Source of the DNA: Hymenopus coronatus
Taxonomy: Eukaryota; Arthropoda; Insecta; Mantodea; Hymenopodidae
Direction: 5' to 3'
Assembly: GCA_030762935.1 (NCBI GenBank)
Contig: CM060884.1
Location: 78,141,696 to 78,205,695 of the forward strand
Length of the DNA: 64,000 nucleotides
The position numbers were made by a program, and so were the translations under genes. The notes below the pieces were generated by a model that was not told the DNA's origin, did not search any database, and saw only the letters and a list, made by a program, of their open reading frames with translations. Each line of letters begins with the position of its first letter. The stretch's first letter is position 1. Shown piece by piece: positions 1-11,044 of the stretch.

Positions 1-371
1 GGATGTTGGAAATTGAATTATGTTTAAATGGCTAGTTAGACCGTCGCGCGCGCATGCGCACCCATCCCTGGTTTTGTTTCCCCTCACATCTTCCGATAGG
101 AGTTTTTTTTATGCGATATCGCGCACCGATGTTAATGTTATCCAGAGTGCTCTAAAATACCATCAGAACTTGTAAAAACTTGCTAATATTGACCGCTGTT
201 AACTATCTTCTGGCTCTTGCAAACGACCAACTTCGGAAAATATGAGGGCGTTCAGTATGTACTTGGAAATGAAACAAATTACACCTCTAGCATCGAAAAC
301 AATTGTACTTAAAAACCGTGATTTCGTTGCTGTAGGCGATTGAATCAACAATCTTGTCCTTCTTTAGAAAC
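1..371. other. No gene seen; flank of a mariner relic
   Basis: I see no open frame or RNA gene. A short alternating CG/CA stretch around 46-60 includes the palindrome GCATGC. The segment just before 372 is probably the 5' untranslated part of the mariner that follows, but I could not identify a convincing terminal inverted repeat. Confidence 0.4.
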
Positions 372-1387
372 ATGAAAAAACAAAACAGTTTCATGCGATG
401 ATTAAACACTTCTATTTTAAAAACTTAACACCGAAAGAGATAAAAGCCGAATTGGATGAAGTTCATGGCACATCTGCTCCTGCGTTTGCGACAATTTACA
501 ATTGGTTAAATGAATTTAAACGTGGCCGTACATCCACAAATGATGAACATAGTTCCGGACGTCCAGTAGAAGTGACTTCCTCCGAAATGGTTGACAAATC
601 CAGGATATGGTTTTGAGTGATCGAGGAATCAAAGTTCAGGAAATATTAGAGGCACAGGCGTATCATTAGATATAGTGTTCTCAGTTGTGCACCAAAAATT
701 ACGTCTGACAAAGGTATCGGCACAATGGGTTGGTTCTCAATGGAGAATAAACGCAATCGTGTGATCGATTTGGAAGCTGGTTTGACACTTTTCCGTCGCA
801 CTCCTGACGAGTTTCTCGGTCGATACACAAATGTGGATAAACATGGATACACTACTACACTCCAGATACAAAAGTGCAGTCGAAACAGTGGCTTTTTAAA
901 GAATAAGGCAAAGTTGGTGAAATCTACAAACAAAATCAAGGCCGGACTTTTTGGATGCATACGCAATTGATTACTTGCTGAAAAAAGAACGATAAATGGA
1001 GAGTATTATGAATCGTTATAGAGAAAAAAAAGCTTCCTCATCTGGTAAACAAAAAAAATTCTCTTCCATTACGACAATGCAAAGATGCGCATCTGTGCAG
1101 TTTTAATGCCGAAAAATTGTACAATTAAGGTTGGAATTACCACAACTACCGTATTTGGCCCCCAGTGACTTTCTTTTATTTCCAAACTTGAAAAAGTGGC
1201 TCGGCGAAAAATAATTCACGTCTAAGAAGAGGTCATCTCCTAAAAAGATGTCTTTTTTGAGGACCTTCCGAAATCCAACTGTTTGGAAAGCTTAAAAAGA
1301 GTTGGAGAGACGCTGGGAAATGTGTATCGAGCTAAAAGAAGATTATGTTGAAGAAAAGAAATTGACCAAAATTAATATGCGTTTCTA
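372..1387 (+). pseudogene. Decayed mariner transposase (Tc1/mariner superfamily)
   Basis: Mariner transposases cut and paste their own element at TA sites. The N-terminal helix-turn-helix part is readable at 398-616 (LTPKEIKAELDEVHG, then AFATIYNWLNEFKRGRTS and SSGRPVEV). A second block at 725-970 contains KRNRVIDLEAGLTLFRR and PDEFLGRY. The catalytic VDETW position has become VDKHG. Past 1060 the fragments HYDNA, LAPSDFLLFPNLKKWLGEK and LERRWEMCIELKEDYVEEK follow in order, spread over several frames. The order and spacing match a full-length mariner protein of about 345 residues. Frameshifts near 385, 610, 720 and 970 and stops after 1130 make it non-functional. The 103-bp array starts immediately downstream, so the right end of the element is lost or covered. 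Confidence 0.88.
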
Positions 1388-1395
1388 TCTTTTTG

Positions 1396-3037
1396 TAAGC
1401 AGTTATTGAATGCCAACATATCTTTTGCCTCTCCTTGTCACAATATGTATTAATTGCTTCAAGTATGTAAGCTAGGAGTGTTACAAGATAAGCTTTTGTA
1501 CGGAGTTATTGAATGCCAACAGATCTTTTGCCTCTCCTTGTCACAATATGCATTAATTGCTTCAGGTATGTAAGCTAGGAGTGTTACGAGATAAGCTTTT
1601 GTAAGCAGTTATTGAATGCCAAGAGATCTTTTGCCTCTCCTTGTCACAATATGTATTAATTGCCTCAGGTATGTAAGCTAGGAGTGTTACAAGATAAGCT
1701 TTTGTACGGAGTTATTGAATGCCAACAGATCTTTTGCCTCTCCTTGTCACAATATGTATTAATTGCCTCAGGTATGTCAGCTAGGAGTGTTACGAGATAA
1801 GCTTTTGTAAGCAGTTATTGAATGCCAACAGATCTTTTGCCTCTCCTTGTCACAATATGTATTAATTGCCTCAGGTATGTAAGCTAGGAGTGTTACAAGA
1901 TAAGCTTTTGTAAGCAGTTATTGAATGCCAACAGATCTTTTGCCTCTCCCTGTCACAATATGTATTAATTGCCTCAGGTATGTCAGCTAGGAGTGTTACG
2001 AGATAAGCTTTTGTAAGCAGTTATTGAATGCCAACAGATCTTTTGCCTCTCCTTGTCACAATATGTATTAATTGCCTCAGGTATGTCAGCTAGGAGTGTT
2101 ACGAGATAAGCTTTTGTAAGCAGTTATTGAATGCCAACAGATCTTTTGCCTCTCCTTGTCACAATATGTATTAATTGCTTCAGGTATGTAAGCTAGGAGT
2201 GTTACAAGATAAGCTTTTGTACGGAGTTATTGAATGCCAACAGATCTTTTGCCTCTCCCTGTCACAATATGTATTAATTGCCTCAGGTATGTAAGCTAGG
2301 AGTGTTACAAGATAAGCTTTTGTAAGCAGTTATTGAATGCCAACAGATCTTTTGTCTCTCCCTGTCACAATATGTATTAATTGCCTCAGGTATGTCAGCT
2401 AGGAGTGTTACGAGATAAGCTTTTGTAAGCAGTTATTGAATGCCAACAGATCTTTTGCCTCTCCTTGTCACAATATGTATTAATTGCCTCAGGTATGTAA
2501 GCTAGGAGTGTTACAAGATAAGCTTTTGTAAGCAGTTATTGAATGCCAACAGATCTTTTGTCTCTCCCTGTCACAATATGTATTAATTGCCTCAGGTATG
2601 TCAGCTAGGAGTGTTACAAGATAAGCTTTTGTAAGCAGTTATTGAATGCCAACAGATCTTTTGTCTCTCCCTGTCACAATATGTATTAATTGCTTCAGGT
2701 ATGTCAGCTAGGAGTGCTACGAGATAAGCTTTTGTACGGAGTTATTGAATGCCAACAGATCTTTTGTCTCTCCCTGTCACAATATGTATTAATTGCCTCA
2801 GGTATGTCAGCTAGGAGTGTTACAAGATAAGCTTTTGTACGGAGTTATTGAATGCCAACAGATCTTTTGCCTCTCCTTGTCACAATATGTATTAATTGCT
2901 TCAGGTATGTCAGCTAGGAGTGCTACGAGATAAGCTTTTGTACGGAGTTATTGAATGCCAAGAGATCTTTTGCCTCTCCTTGTCACAATATGTATTAATT
3001 GCCTCAGGTATGTCAGCTAGGAGTGTTACAAGATAAG
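1396..3037. repeat. Tandem array, 103-bp unit, about 16 copies
   Basis: The start AGTTATTGAATGCC recurs at 1401, 1504, 1607 and so on to 2946, giving a strict 103-bp period. Units carry a few two-state variants: GTAAGCAG or GTACGGAG before the start, ATGTAAGCT or ATGTCAGCT, TTGCCTC or TTGTCTC, and TTACAAG or TTACGAG. These are shuffled between neighbours, as expected from unequal exchange or gene conversion. Nearly every unit has AGATCT and AAGCTT. There is no coding capacity because 103 is not divisible by three and stops occur in each unit. Confidence 0.96.
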
Positions 3038-3230
3038 CTTTGAGACACGAGTATTAGTCACCACAGGAGAAAGAATTGTTAATTTGTTTAAACTCTATTT
3101 TATTTTACTACTATTTAACAACTCAGTCATATCGCGACGGAACTTTGGGATAAGGTTCCTCGTTTACGGCATGTGGAGGACAGTAACCTTTAAGGTCTCA
3201 TCCTCTTACATAGAGCTTCGCTTGGCGCCA

Positions 3231-5066
3231 AGAGGGCGGTCTAGTCTAGCCACACTGCCACTGTAGACTTGTAAAGTGTCATCTCCTCCTACCACTTAGC
3301 TGCGTGACAGGATGCTAGCTGCTTGCACTATCTGTGTATAGAGGGCGGTCTAGTCTAGCCACACTGCCACTGTAGGCAGCTAGACTTGTAAAGTGTCATC
3401 TCCTCCTACCACTTAGCTGCGTGACAGGTTGCTAGCTGCTTGCACTATCTGTGTATAGAGGGCGGTCTAGTCTAGCCACACTGTAGACTTGTAAAGTGTC
3501 ATCTCCTCCTACCTCTTAGCTGCGTGACAGGATGCTAGCTGCTTGCGCTATCTGTGTATAGAGGGCGGTCTAGTCTAGCCACACTGCCACTGTAGGCAGC
3601 TAGACTTGTAAAGTGTCATCTCCTCCTACCACTTAGCTGCGTGACAGGTTGCTAGCTGCTTGCACTATCTGTGTATAGAGGGCGGTCTAGTCTAGCCACA
3701 CTGCCACTGTAGACTTGTAAAGTGTCATCTCCTCCTACCACTTAGCTCCGTGACAGGATGCTAGCTGCTTGCGCTATCTGTGTATAGAGGGCGGTCTAGT
3801 CTAGCCACACTGCTACTGTAGGCAGCTAGACTTGTAAAGTGTCATCTCCTCCTACCTCTTAGCTCCGTGACAGGATGCTAGCTGCTTGCGCTATCTGTGT
3901 ATAGAGGGCGGTCTAGTCTAGCCACACTGCTACTGTAGGCAGCTAGACTTGTAAAGTGTCATCTCCTCCTACCTCTTAGCTGCGTGACAGGATGCTAGCT
4001 GCTTGCGCTATCTGTGTATAGAGGGCGGTCTAGTCTAGCCACACTGCCACTGTAGACTTGTAAAGTGTCATCTCCTCCTACCTCTTAGCTGCGTGACAGG
4101 TTGCTAGCTGCTTGCACTATCTGTGTATAGAGGGCGGTCTAGTCTAGCCACACTGCCACTGTAGACAGCTAGACTTGTAAAGTGTCATCTCCTCCTACCT
4201 CTTAGCTCCGTGACAGGTTGCTAGCTGCTTGCACTATCTGTGTATAGAGGGCGGTCTAGTCTAGCCACACTGCTACTGTAGGCAGCTAGACTTGTAAAGT
4301 GTCATCTCCTCCTTCCACTTAGCTCCGTGACAGGATGCTAGCTGCTTGCACTATCTGTGTATAGAGGGCGGTCTAGTCTAGCCACACTTCTACTGTAGGC
4401 AGCTAGACTTGTAAAGTGTCATCTCCTCCTACCTCTTAGCTGCGTGACAGGATGCTAGCTGCTTGCACTATCTGTGTATAGAGGGCGGTCTAGTCTAGCC
4501 ACACTGCCACTGTAGACAGCTAGACTTGTAAAGTGCCATCTCCTCCTACCTCTTAGCTCCGTGACAGGATGCTAGCTGCTTGCGCTATCTGTGTATAGAG
4601 GGCGGTCTAGTCTAGCCACACTGCTACTGTAGGCAGCTAGACTTGTAAAGTGTCATCTCCTCCTTCCACTTAGCTCCGTGACAGGATGCTAGCTGCTTGC
4701 ACTATCTGTGTATAGAGGGCGGTCTAGTCTAGCCACACTTCTACTGTAGGCAGCTAGACTTGTAAAGTGTCATCTCCTCCTACCTCTTAGCTGCGTGACA
4801 GGTTGCTAGCTGCTTGCACTATCTGTGTATAGAGGGCGGTCTAGTCTAGCCACACTGCCACTGTAGGCAGCTAGACTTGTAAAGTGTCATCTCCTCCTAC
4901 CTCTTAGCTGCGTGACAGGATGCTAGCTGCTTGCACTATCTGTGTATAGAGGGCGGTCTAGTCTAGCCACACTGCCACTGTAGGCAGCTAGACTTGTAAA
5001 GTGTCATCCCCTCCTACCACTTAGCTGCGTGACAGGATGCTAGCTGCTTGCACTATCTGTGTATAG
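3231..5066. repeat. Tandem array, about 103-117-bp unit, about 16 copies
   Basis: The start AGAGGGCGGTCTAG recurs at 3231, 3340, 3457, 3560 and onward until CTGTGTATAGAGCACTC at about 5066. Unit length varies because GGCAGCTA (8 bp) or its variant GACAGCTA is present in some units and absent in others, and because of a further short deletion after CACACTG near 3480. Internal palindromes such as GCTAGC sit in most units. The sequence is unrelated to the 103-bp array upstream, from which about 190 bp of unique DNA separates it. Confidence 0.95.
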
Positions 5067-5445
5067 AGCACTCGCAATTATCAGCTTTACTGAAGGAGGA
5101 ACTTTAGGTCGTGCTATTAAACTTGAGTCCAGCGACTAAGGGGTACCACGAATAAAAGCCTAGCGAGATTGGTTGGGCTTGAACTCCGGACCTCCTGAAA
5201 CAGCCCTCTTGCTGAGAAATAATTGAGACATTGGTATAGCAGCAGGCGAACCAGTGGCCCCAGCAAGAAGCTCAACGTCGTCAGAGAGCAGACTAAGACA
5301 TATTTCATTTTCCCTCATTTTATGTTTGAAGTCCGGAAAGTGTGAAAGTGCAATGAGAGTTAGAGAGTGCATTTTCGTGCAATATCTTGAACAACTTCAA
5401 ATGTGCCTTAAATAATACATAGTGCTTAAGTTTGGAAGGGGGGGA
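5067..5445. other. Unique spacer between two arrays
   Basis: There is no convincing gene. Two short overlapping minus-strand open frames at 5117-5372 have no recognisable domain. The minus strand holds a B-box-like GGAGTTCAAGCCC near 5170-5185 but no clear A box. Confidence 0.4.
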
Positions 5446-6394
5446 CTATTCTCCATCATGTACAGATTAGGCAGTAATCTCTTAAAGGGGACCAGCGGTA
5501 GTGACTGAGGAAAACATCGTCACAGTGGAAACAAAGATTAGGAGAGACCCAAGACTATTCTCCATCATGTACAGATTAGGAGAGACCCAAGACTATTCTC
5601 CATCATGTACAGATTAGGAGAGACCCAAGACTATTCTCCATCATGTACAGATTAGGAGAGACCCAAGACTATTCTCCATCATGTACAGATTAGGAGAGAC
5701 CCAAGACTATTCTCCATCATGTACAGATTAGGAGAGACCCAAGACTATTCTCCATCATGTACAGATTAGGAGAGATCCAAGACTATTCTCCATCATGTAC
5801 AGATTAGGAGAGACCCAAGACTATTCTCCATCATGTACAGATTAGGAGAGATCCAAGACTATTCTCCATCATGTACAGATTAGGAGAGACCCAAGACTAT
5901 TCTCCATCATGTACAGATTAGGAGAGACCCAAGACTATTCTCCATCATGTACAGATTAGGAGAGATCCAAGACTATTCTCCATCATGTACAGATTAGGAG
6001 AGACCCAAGACTATTCTCCATCATGTACAGATTAGGAGAGACCCAAGACTATTCTCCATCATGTACAGATTAGGAGAGATCCAAGACTATTCTCCATCAT
6101 GTACAGATTAGGAGAGACCCAAGACTATTCTCCATCATGTACAGATTAGGAGAGACCCAAGACTATTCTCCATCATGTACAGATTAGGAGAGATCCAAGA
6201 CTATTCTCCATCATGTACAGATTAGGAGAGACCCAAGACTATTCTCCATCATGTACAGATTAGGAGAGACCCAAGACTATTCTCCATCATGTACAGATTA
6301 GGAGAGACCCAAGACTATTCTCCATCATGTACAGATTAGGAGAGACCCAAGACTATTCTCCATCATGTACAGATTAGGAGAGACCCAAGACTAT
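5446..6394. repeat. Tandem array, 38-bp unit, about 22-23 copies, plus a founder copy
   Basis: The unit is ACTATTCTCCATCATGTAC, then AGATTAGG, then AGAGACCCAAG. The continuous array runs from about 5535 to 6394. A single partial copy at 5446-5471 is separated from it by about 63 bp of unique DNA. Both sides of that gap carry AGATTAGG (5464-5471 and 5535-5542), which is also the joint inside every unit. An ACCC/ATCC variant recurs about every third unit in the middle of the array, indicating a 114-bp trimer sub-structure. Confidence 0.95.
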
Positions 6395-6872
6395 TGAGCT
6401 CGCACTAGCCATTAGTGTTTCAACCATTCTTCATGAAACATTCTTCAAAATAAGTCACCATAATTTATTAAAAGCTGTGCAGGGTAGAATGGTGCCAAGA
6501 AGTACCGCAAAAGTGTCGTAGATACTGCTACGGTCGATTTAACGTGCTTGATCCAGAAACAAAACAAATCATAACGGAATGTGTTCACTATTCAGCCACC
6601 AGATTGCTCCACATCTTCAGACAGCACTCCACCGAATTATCATTGTTTAAATTCATAAAATACTGTAAATATATTGTATACTTTTAAGACACTGTTACAT
6701 GAATCGTTACATGATATACAGGGTGTTAATGAACTATACCGAAATATTTTCACAGAATATGTAGATTACTTAAATAAGTAATTTGAGATGGGAGACTTAT
6801 GGCCTGTTTATTGAAATACGCCACGGATCGCAGCACTTCGTCTGGAATGAACAAATTAATAATAATAAAAAA
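6395..6872. other. Unique AT-rich spacer with a TIR-like motif
   Basis: No gene is recognised. At about 6716-6745 the sequence ATACAGGGTGTTAATGAAC resembles the terminal inverted repeat of insect Tc1-like elements, but no partner copy or transposase is visible nearby. It is best read as a small transposon-end fragment. Confidence 0.35.
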
Positions 6873-7575
6873 TCTGATGTGTACCATTCACATGACTTTC
6901 TCCATATCCCTGCAACAAATAATTCTTAAAAAGCTTAAGAATTTAAAAGCTAATCAGAAAAAATTAGCAGAAATAGTCTTATTACTCGCATCCTTGTAAG
7001 TAGAAGCGAAATAAGGGACAACCGTAGGTTAAAGTGATAGTCAAAAGCTGGTTGTTATGTCAATGAAGTTCCTTTCTTTATACGGATAGGAGTTGACAAG
7101 TTCCTGTATGAGAAAAGTATACGTTTTTCATAGTAGAAACCAAATATAACGAATGTCACAAAAACGACGAACTCTACGAAAAAAATGTATATAACATACA
7201 TTGTGTGTTTTAATGTGCTCTACATTTTTTGTGTAGTAAGTTTTTGTCCATCTCTTACGGTTTAGCAGTTATTCAAAATTTAGTAAAATTCATTCAGATT
7301 AAACTACTCTTCAGAGGCTATTCCCAGAAAATTCAAGATATACATTTTATTTGTCAGGTAATTATGTTTAATATACGAAATTTTAATCGAAATCGTTAGA
7401 GCCATTTTTGAGAAAATCAAAATTTTCCAAAAATGTTCCATTTAAAGGGTAGTTGGGAGTGGGGGGATTTTTCTCAAAATCTTCGTGTCGCATCCCTGGA
7501 AGATACTAAACTTAAATATCAAGTTTGGTATTTTACCAACTTTTCGTTTTTGAGTTATCGTGTTCACAGACACAC

Positions 7576-7616
<41 letters not shown>

Positions 7617-7757
7617 CTTTTTTGTGAAAATGATTTTTTTGGATATTGGGGACCCTAAAACATATATTTCCGGTGAAATCTCGGTATCGATTTTTTTGTG
7701 GAGTGCAATACCTTCTCTATACGCTATGTACATAGTACGTATGGAGAAAGTAAAAAC
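6873..7757 (+). mobile_element. Foldback-family dispersed repeat, near-complete arm
   Basis: This is the first near-complete copy of a non-coding dispersed repeat found about a dozen times in the window. The left end reads GATGTG, then CATTCACATGACTTTCT. The right end is a self-complementary block around ACTATGTACATAGT followed by GAGAAAGTAAAAA. ACTTTCTCTACA near the left end of consensus copies is the reverse complement of TGTAGAGAAAGT at the right end. No transposase is encoded, so mobilisation would need another element's enzyme. A CA microsatellite sits before the right end. Confidence 0.85.
7579..7613. repeat. (CA)n microsatellite
   Basis: About 17 CA dinucleotides lie inside the foldback copy, at a site where other copies have only a few CA units. 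This is a local slippage expansion. Confidence 0.95.
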
Positions 7758-7771
7758 ATTTACTTTATTAC

Positions 7772-7839
7772 AGGAATTGAACTCATGACTTTTGGGTTGG
7801 CAGCTTCCCGCTTTACGCATTAAGCCACCAGAGCAGTTG
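7772..7839 (-). mobile_element. tRNA-like SINE head fragment
   Basis: On the minus strand the order is CTCTGGTGGCTTAATGCG (A-box-like) and then GAGTTCAATTCC (B box), about 33 bases apart. This is the internal pol III promoter layout of a tRNA or tRNA-derived SINE. The region after the B box runs straight into the foldback copy, so only the tRNA-related part remains. No good acceptor stem is visible, so I prefer a SINE fragment to a functional tRNA gene. Confidence 0.6.
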
Positions 7840-8344
7840 AAAAGACGCCTCCAGAGCGTAGTTAATGAATGCTCAGTGTCGCACTGTCAAGTGATTAGTT
7901 CGAGATTTTACAGATGTTTGTGACATTAAATCTTGAAAACGCTAGTAACGAGCTGCAGCAGTTTTAAGGAATTTTTTTCAACCTGCTTTGCTTTAACACC
8001 GACTTATCAGCACCTGATACCCACAAGTTTAACGTTATGTTTATCCGGGGACCATGCATCGCCGATCTCAAGTCACTTATATCAGTCACGTGCACTATCT
8101 CGCAAATTATTTCGCCGTAGTTCATTAACCTCTGTATATTATTGTTACAATTTAATAACTAATGTTACAAGTCAGCTATAATTATTAATTTAACATGCAA
8201 ATATTGTATTCAAAGTTTTATAGCATTTCATATTGTCTGTATAAGACCTATGTAGTCAGGCGACATTATATAAAGTTATAAATAAACAAAAGATCAGTCC
8301 TCCATTTGGGTGTTCCAGATGGTCAAGTTCAAGAAAGCAATATT
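7840..8344. other. Unique spacer, no gene seen
   Basis: One 82-residue open frame at 7933-8181 has no recognisable domain. The end of the segment (about 8265-8290) is AT-rich with AATAAAC and could be the 3' end of an old retroelement, which I cannot confirm. Confidence 0.35.
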
Positions 8345-8697
8345 TTATACAAAATTTATTTTAATCAAAATCGTTACAACCATTTTTGAAAAAATCAACA
8401 TGTTCGAACACTTTCCTGTAAAGGATAGTTATGGCTTATAGATTTTCATGTCGTATCATTGGAAGATACTGAACATAAATACCAACTTCAGCATTTAATT
8501 ATGTTTCTGTTTTTGAGCTGTGCTGTCCACAGACACGCACGGACCTTTTTCAAAAAACACTTTTTTCGGACTCAGGAAACTCAAAACATATATTTCTAGT
8601 GAAATGTCGACATCCAATTTTTGGATGGAATACAATACCTTTTCTACGCACTATATATATTGTCCATACGGGTTAGGGCAAGTAAAAATCTGTTGAT
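8345..8697 (+). mobile_element. Foldback-family repeat, left-truncated copy
   Basis: It contains the distal third of the arm: TTTTAATCAAAATCGTTA, then GACACGCACGGACC, then the right-end block ending AGTAAAAATC. The palindrome is degraded (CACTATATATATTG). The left 500 bp are missing. Confidence 0.8.
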
Positions 8698-8702
8698 TTT
8701 TT

Positions 8703-9096
8703 TTTCTCCAACTAACAGTTCTTTATTTCTTCTACAAACTGATTTAGACCAGAATCTGCTCACAAATAACTGTCTTTAACGCTTTCGTAACGATCAAGTT
8801 TTCATTCGACTCCAAACTCAGCATTTTCAGATGTAACTGAACACTAGGCAGGGCGTCGTTCCTCTTTTTATACCTGGCAATCACATGGCAGGAAACTTAG
8901 AGAAACCGTTGCTCAGGTGTAACAAACTCACAAAGAAGCTTCCGACAACACACCTGTCCACTCACAGAGATGTCAAAAGAACTTGCCGCCAGCACACGTC
9001 TCCACTAACGTTATTGTAGCAACTGATGCCAACATTCAGCTATGGCTTACGTTCACAGAAATTCGGCGATTGCGGCCGTACGGAATAGTGACCACA
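8703..9096 (-). mobile_element. LTR-like element, copy 1
   Basis: Read on the minus strand it begins TGTGGTCACTATTCCG, carries a TATA-like GGTATAAAAAGAGG about 240 bp in, and ends near AATAAAGAACTG followed by TTGGAGAAA. A start with TG, a TATA box in the middle and a poly(A) signal near the end is the layout of a retrotransposon LTR. Two relatives lie at 10640-11044 and 53630-54050 on the same strand. No gag, pol or primer-binding site is seen beside it, so it would be a solo LTR or fragment. It sits between two foldback copies. Confidence 0.55.
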
Positions 9097-9115
9097 TTAA
9101 ATAAATTAAAAAAAA

Positions 9116-9866
9116 TCTGACGTGATCCATTCACATGACTTTCTCTACATCTCTGCAACAAATTATTGTTAAAAAGCTAATTTTTCTATTTACTTCATGG
9201 TAATCAAGAAAACATTAACAGAAATAGTCTTATTACTTGCTTCCTTGTAAGTAGGAACGAAATAAGGGAGTAGTATAGGTTAAAGTGATAGTCAAAAGCT
9301 GGTTGCTATGGGACTGAAGTTCCTTTGGTAGTATGGACACGAGTTGACAAATTCCCGTATAAGAAAATTGTTTTTTTTAAAGCTGAAACCAAAAACAAAG
9401 AATATCTCAAAAACGACCAACTGCACGAAAAAATGTATGTAACATAAATTGTGTGTTTTAACGTCCTCTACATTTTTTGTGAGGTAAGTTTTTGTCTATA
9501 TCTTACGGTGTAGCAGTTATGTAAAATTCACCCAGAATAAAGTAGTCTTCAGAGGCCATTCCCAGAAAATTCAAGATATACGTATAATTTGTCAGATAAA
9601 TATTTAATATACGATATTTTAATCAAAATCGTTAGCACCATTTTTTAGAAAATGACAATTTTCGAAAAACGTTCCATGTTAAGGTTAGTTGGGGTTGGGG
9701 GGATTTTCACACACACACGCGGACTTTTTTCCAGAAATGCTTTTTTATGGATTCAGGGGGACCCAAAACATGTATTTCCGGTGAAATCTCGGTATTGAAT
9801 TTTTGGGTGCAACACAATACCTTCTCTATACACTATGTACATAATACGTGTAGAGAAAGTAAAAAG
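9116..9866 (+). mobile_element. Foldback-family repeat, near-complete arm
   Basis: The left end GATCCATTCACATGAC is at about 9124 and the right-end palindrome and GAGAAAGTAAAAA end at about 9866. Relative to the copy at 6873 it has an internal deletion before the CA tract, at about 9700. Confidence 0.88.
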
Positions 9867-10283
9867 AATAGTTTGTACAAGGGTTTTCAGTGTATTATAT
9901 TGGGTAGAATGTGAATGTATTACCTTAGATTTATTTCTGGATATTAGCTCCCCCGAATAGCTTTTGTTTGCCTACATCTGACACAATTTTTCAGACGTAG
10001 CAAATGAAACTTCTACACCAGGAACTTTTTGCATCGAGTGATAATTAAAATTATTTCCAATTTGATCAATTAATTGCTGTTAAGCATATTAGCGTTGTGA
10101 TTTCATAATAGAGGTTCAAAATCTGAGTAATAAGCCACATTAATTACAAATTGTGAGCAAGGTGGCTGGCGTTTTTCATTTGTTAGCGTCGGTAGAGTGA
10201 CGTTGTGAACTCTGTTAATATGACACGGATTCTAAGTCTTACGCTGCATAACAAAAGTGTAATTATAATATTTCAAACAATAG
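9867..10283. other. Unique AT-rich spacer, no gene seen
   Basis: I see no open frame, RNA promoter or repeat signature that I recognise. Confidence 0.4.
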
Positions 10284-10470
10284 GTCGTCAGTCTTTATAG
10301 TGTAGGGGTAGCGAGGCTGCTTTATTTGTAAGAGGTCCCGAGTTCGAATCTTAGTTTTTCGCGGTTTTCCCTGATCCTCACAAGGCAAATGTCAGGTATA
10401 ACTTTAGACTCCCTGTACCCCGAGTTCACTGAACATGTTTTCATTCATCGCAAGAAATGAGCCACGAGGT
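10284..10470 (+). mobile_element. tRNA-derived SINE
   Basis: An A-box-like TAGTGTAGGGGTAGCG at about 10298 is followed by a B box GAGTTCGAATC at 10340-10350. After it comes a non-tRNA body with GGTTTTCCCTGATCC and AGGCAAATG, motifs I associate with insect tRNA-derived SINEs. SINEs are copied by LINE reverse transcriptase and encode no protein. The 3' tail and target duplication are not clear. Confidence 0.7.
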
Positions 10471-10639
10471 TAATTAGTTTTTAAACAGGAACTTCGACAA
10501 TTCCCTCCTAAAACGAACTTCTCCACAGAATCACTGAAGCGAGCAGGCGGAGACTGTAAGCTAATAGTGTTAGGGGAATGATGGCGGGGTCGGTACTCTC
10601 TATGTCCGCTCATTACCACAACTGAGACGTCGCTACGCA

Positions 10640-11044
10640 AGATTTAAACAATATGTTTTAAGAATCATTGTGTGTATCATTCCAGAAGGGGTTCCAAACA
10701 GCAGCCACCTTATTGTACGTCACGAGAGGATGATATGAGAGTATTGCAAAATAACACTCAGCGGCTAATACTGCCCGTACTAAATTTCCCGTCGAAACTC
10801 ACTCAACTGCCTCACGCAATTCACTCTCTGCAGGGCTCGTTCTCTCCTTTTATACTAGTTGATCACGTGGCAGGAAGCTTTCAGAAACAGTCACACTTAC
10901 AAACTCAATCAGCTGTAATAATACGCGTCTTCATTATGAAAATAACTCGCCTACGGCACACGTGTCCACTAACGCAGATGTAACAATACATGGCAACAAT
11001 CAGCTATGACTTACACATGTGAGACGAGTACAGTATTGTCAACA
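10640..11044 (-). mobile_element. LTR-like element, copy 2
   Basis: On the minus strand it starts TGTTGACAATACTG at 11044. It shares blocks with the element at 8703-9096 in the same order: CATAGCTGA, GCGTTAGTGGACACGTG, AAGCTTCCTGCCACGTGAT and a TATA-like AGTATAAAAGGAGAG. The downstream part diverges and its 3' limit is uncertain. The open frame at 10672-10983 runs antisense through it and is not a gene. Confidence 0.5.

Noticed and set aside
1396..3037. Tandem promoters or a telomeric array
   Set aside because: No telomere-type TTAGG repeats and no promoter consensus. It is an ordinary 103-bp minisatellite.
5160..5310. tRNA or SINE on the minus strand
   Set aside because: Only a B-box-like GGAGTTCAAGCCC is present. 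No A box lies at a suitable distance, so I did not list it as an element.
6873..7757. Helitron, because of the strong hairpin near the right end
   Set aside because: The end does not have CTRR after the hairpin, and short inverted repeats at the two ends argue against a Helitron.
7772..7839. Functional tRNA gene
   Set aside because: Promoter boxes are present but a paired acceptor stem and anticodon arm are not convincing. A SINE fragment is more likely.
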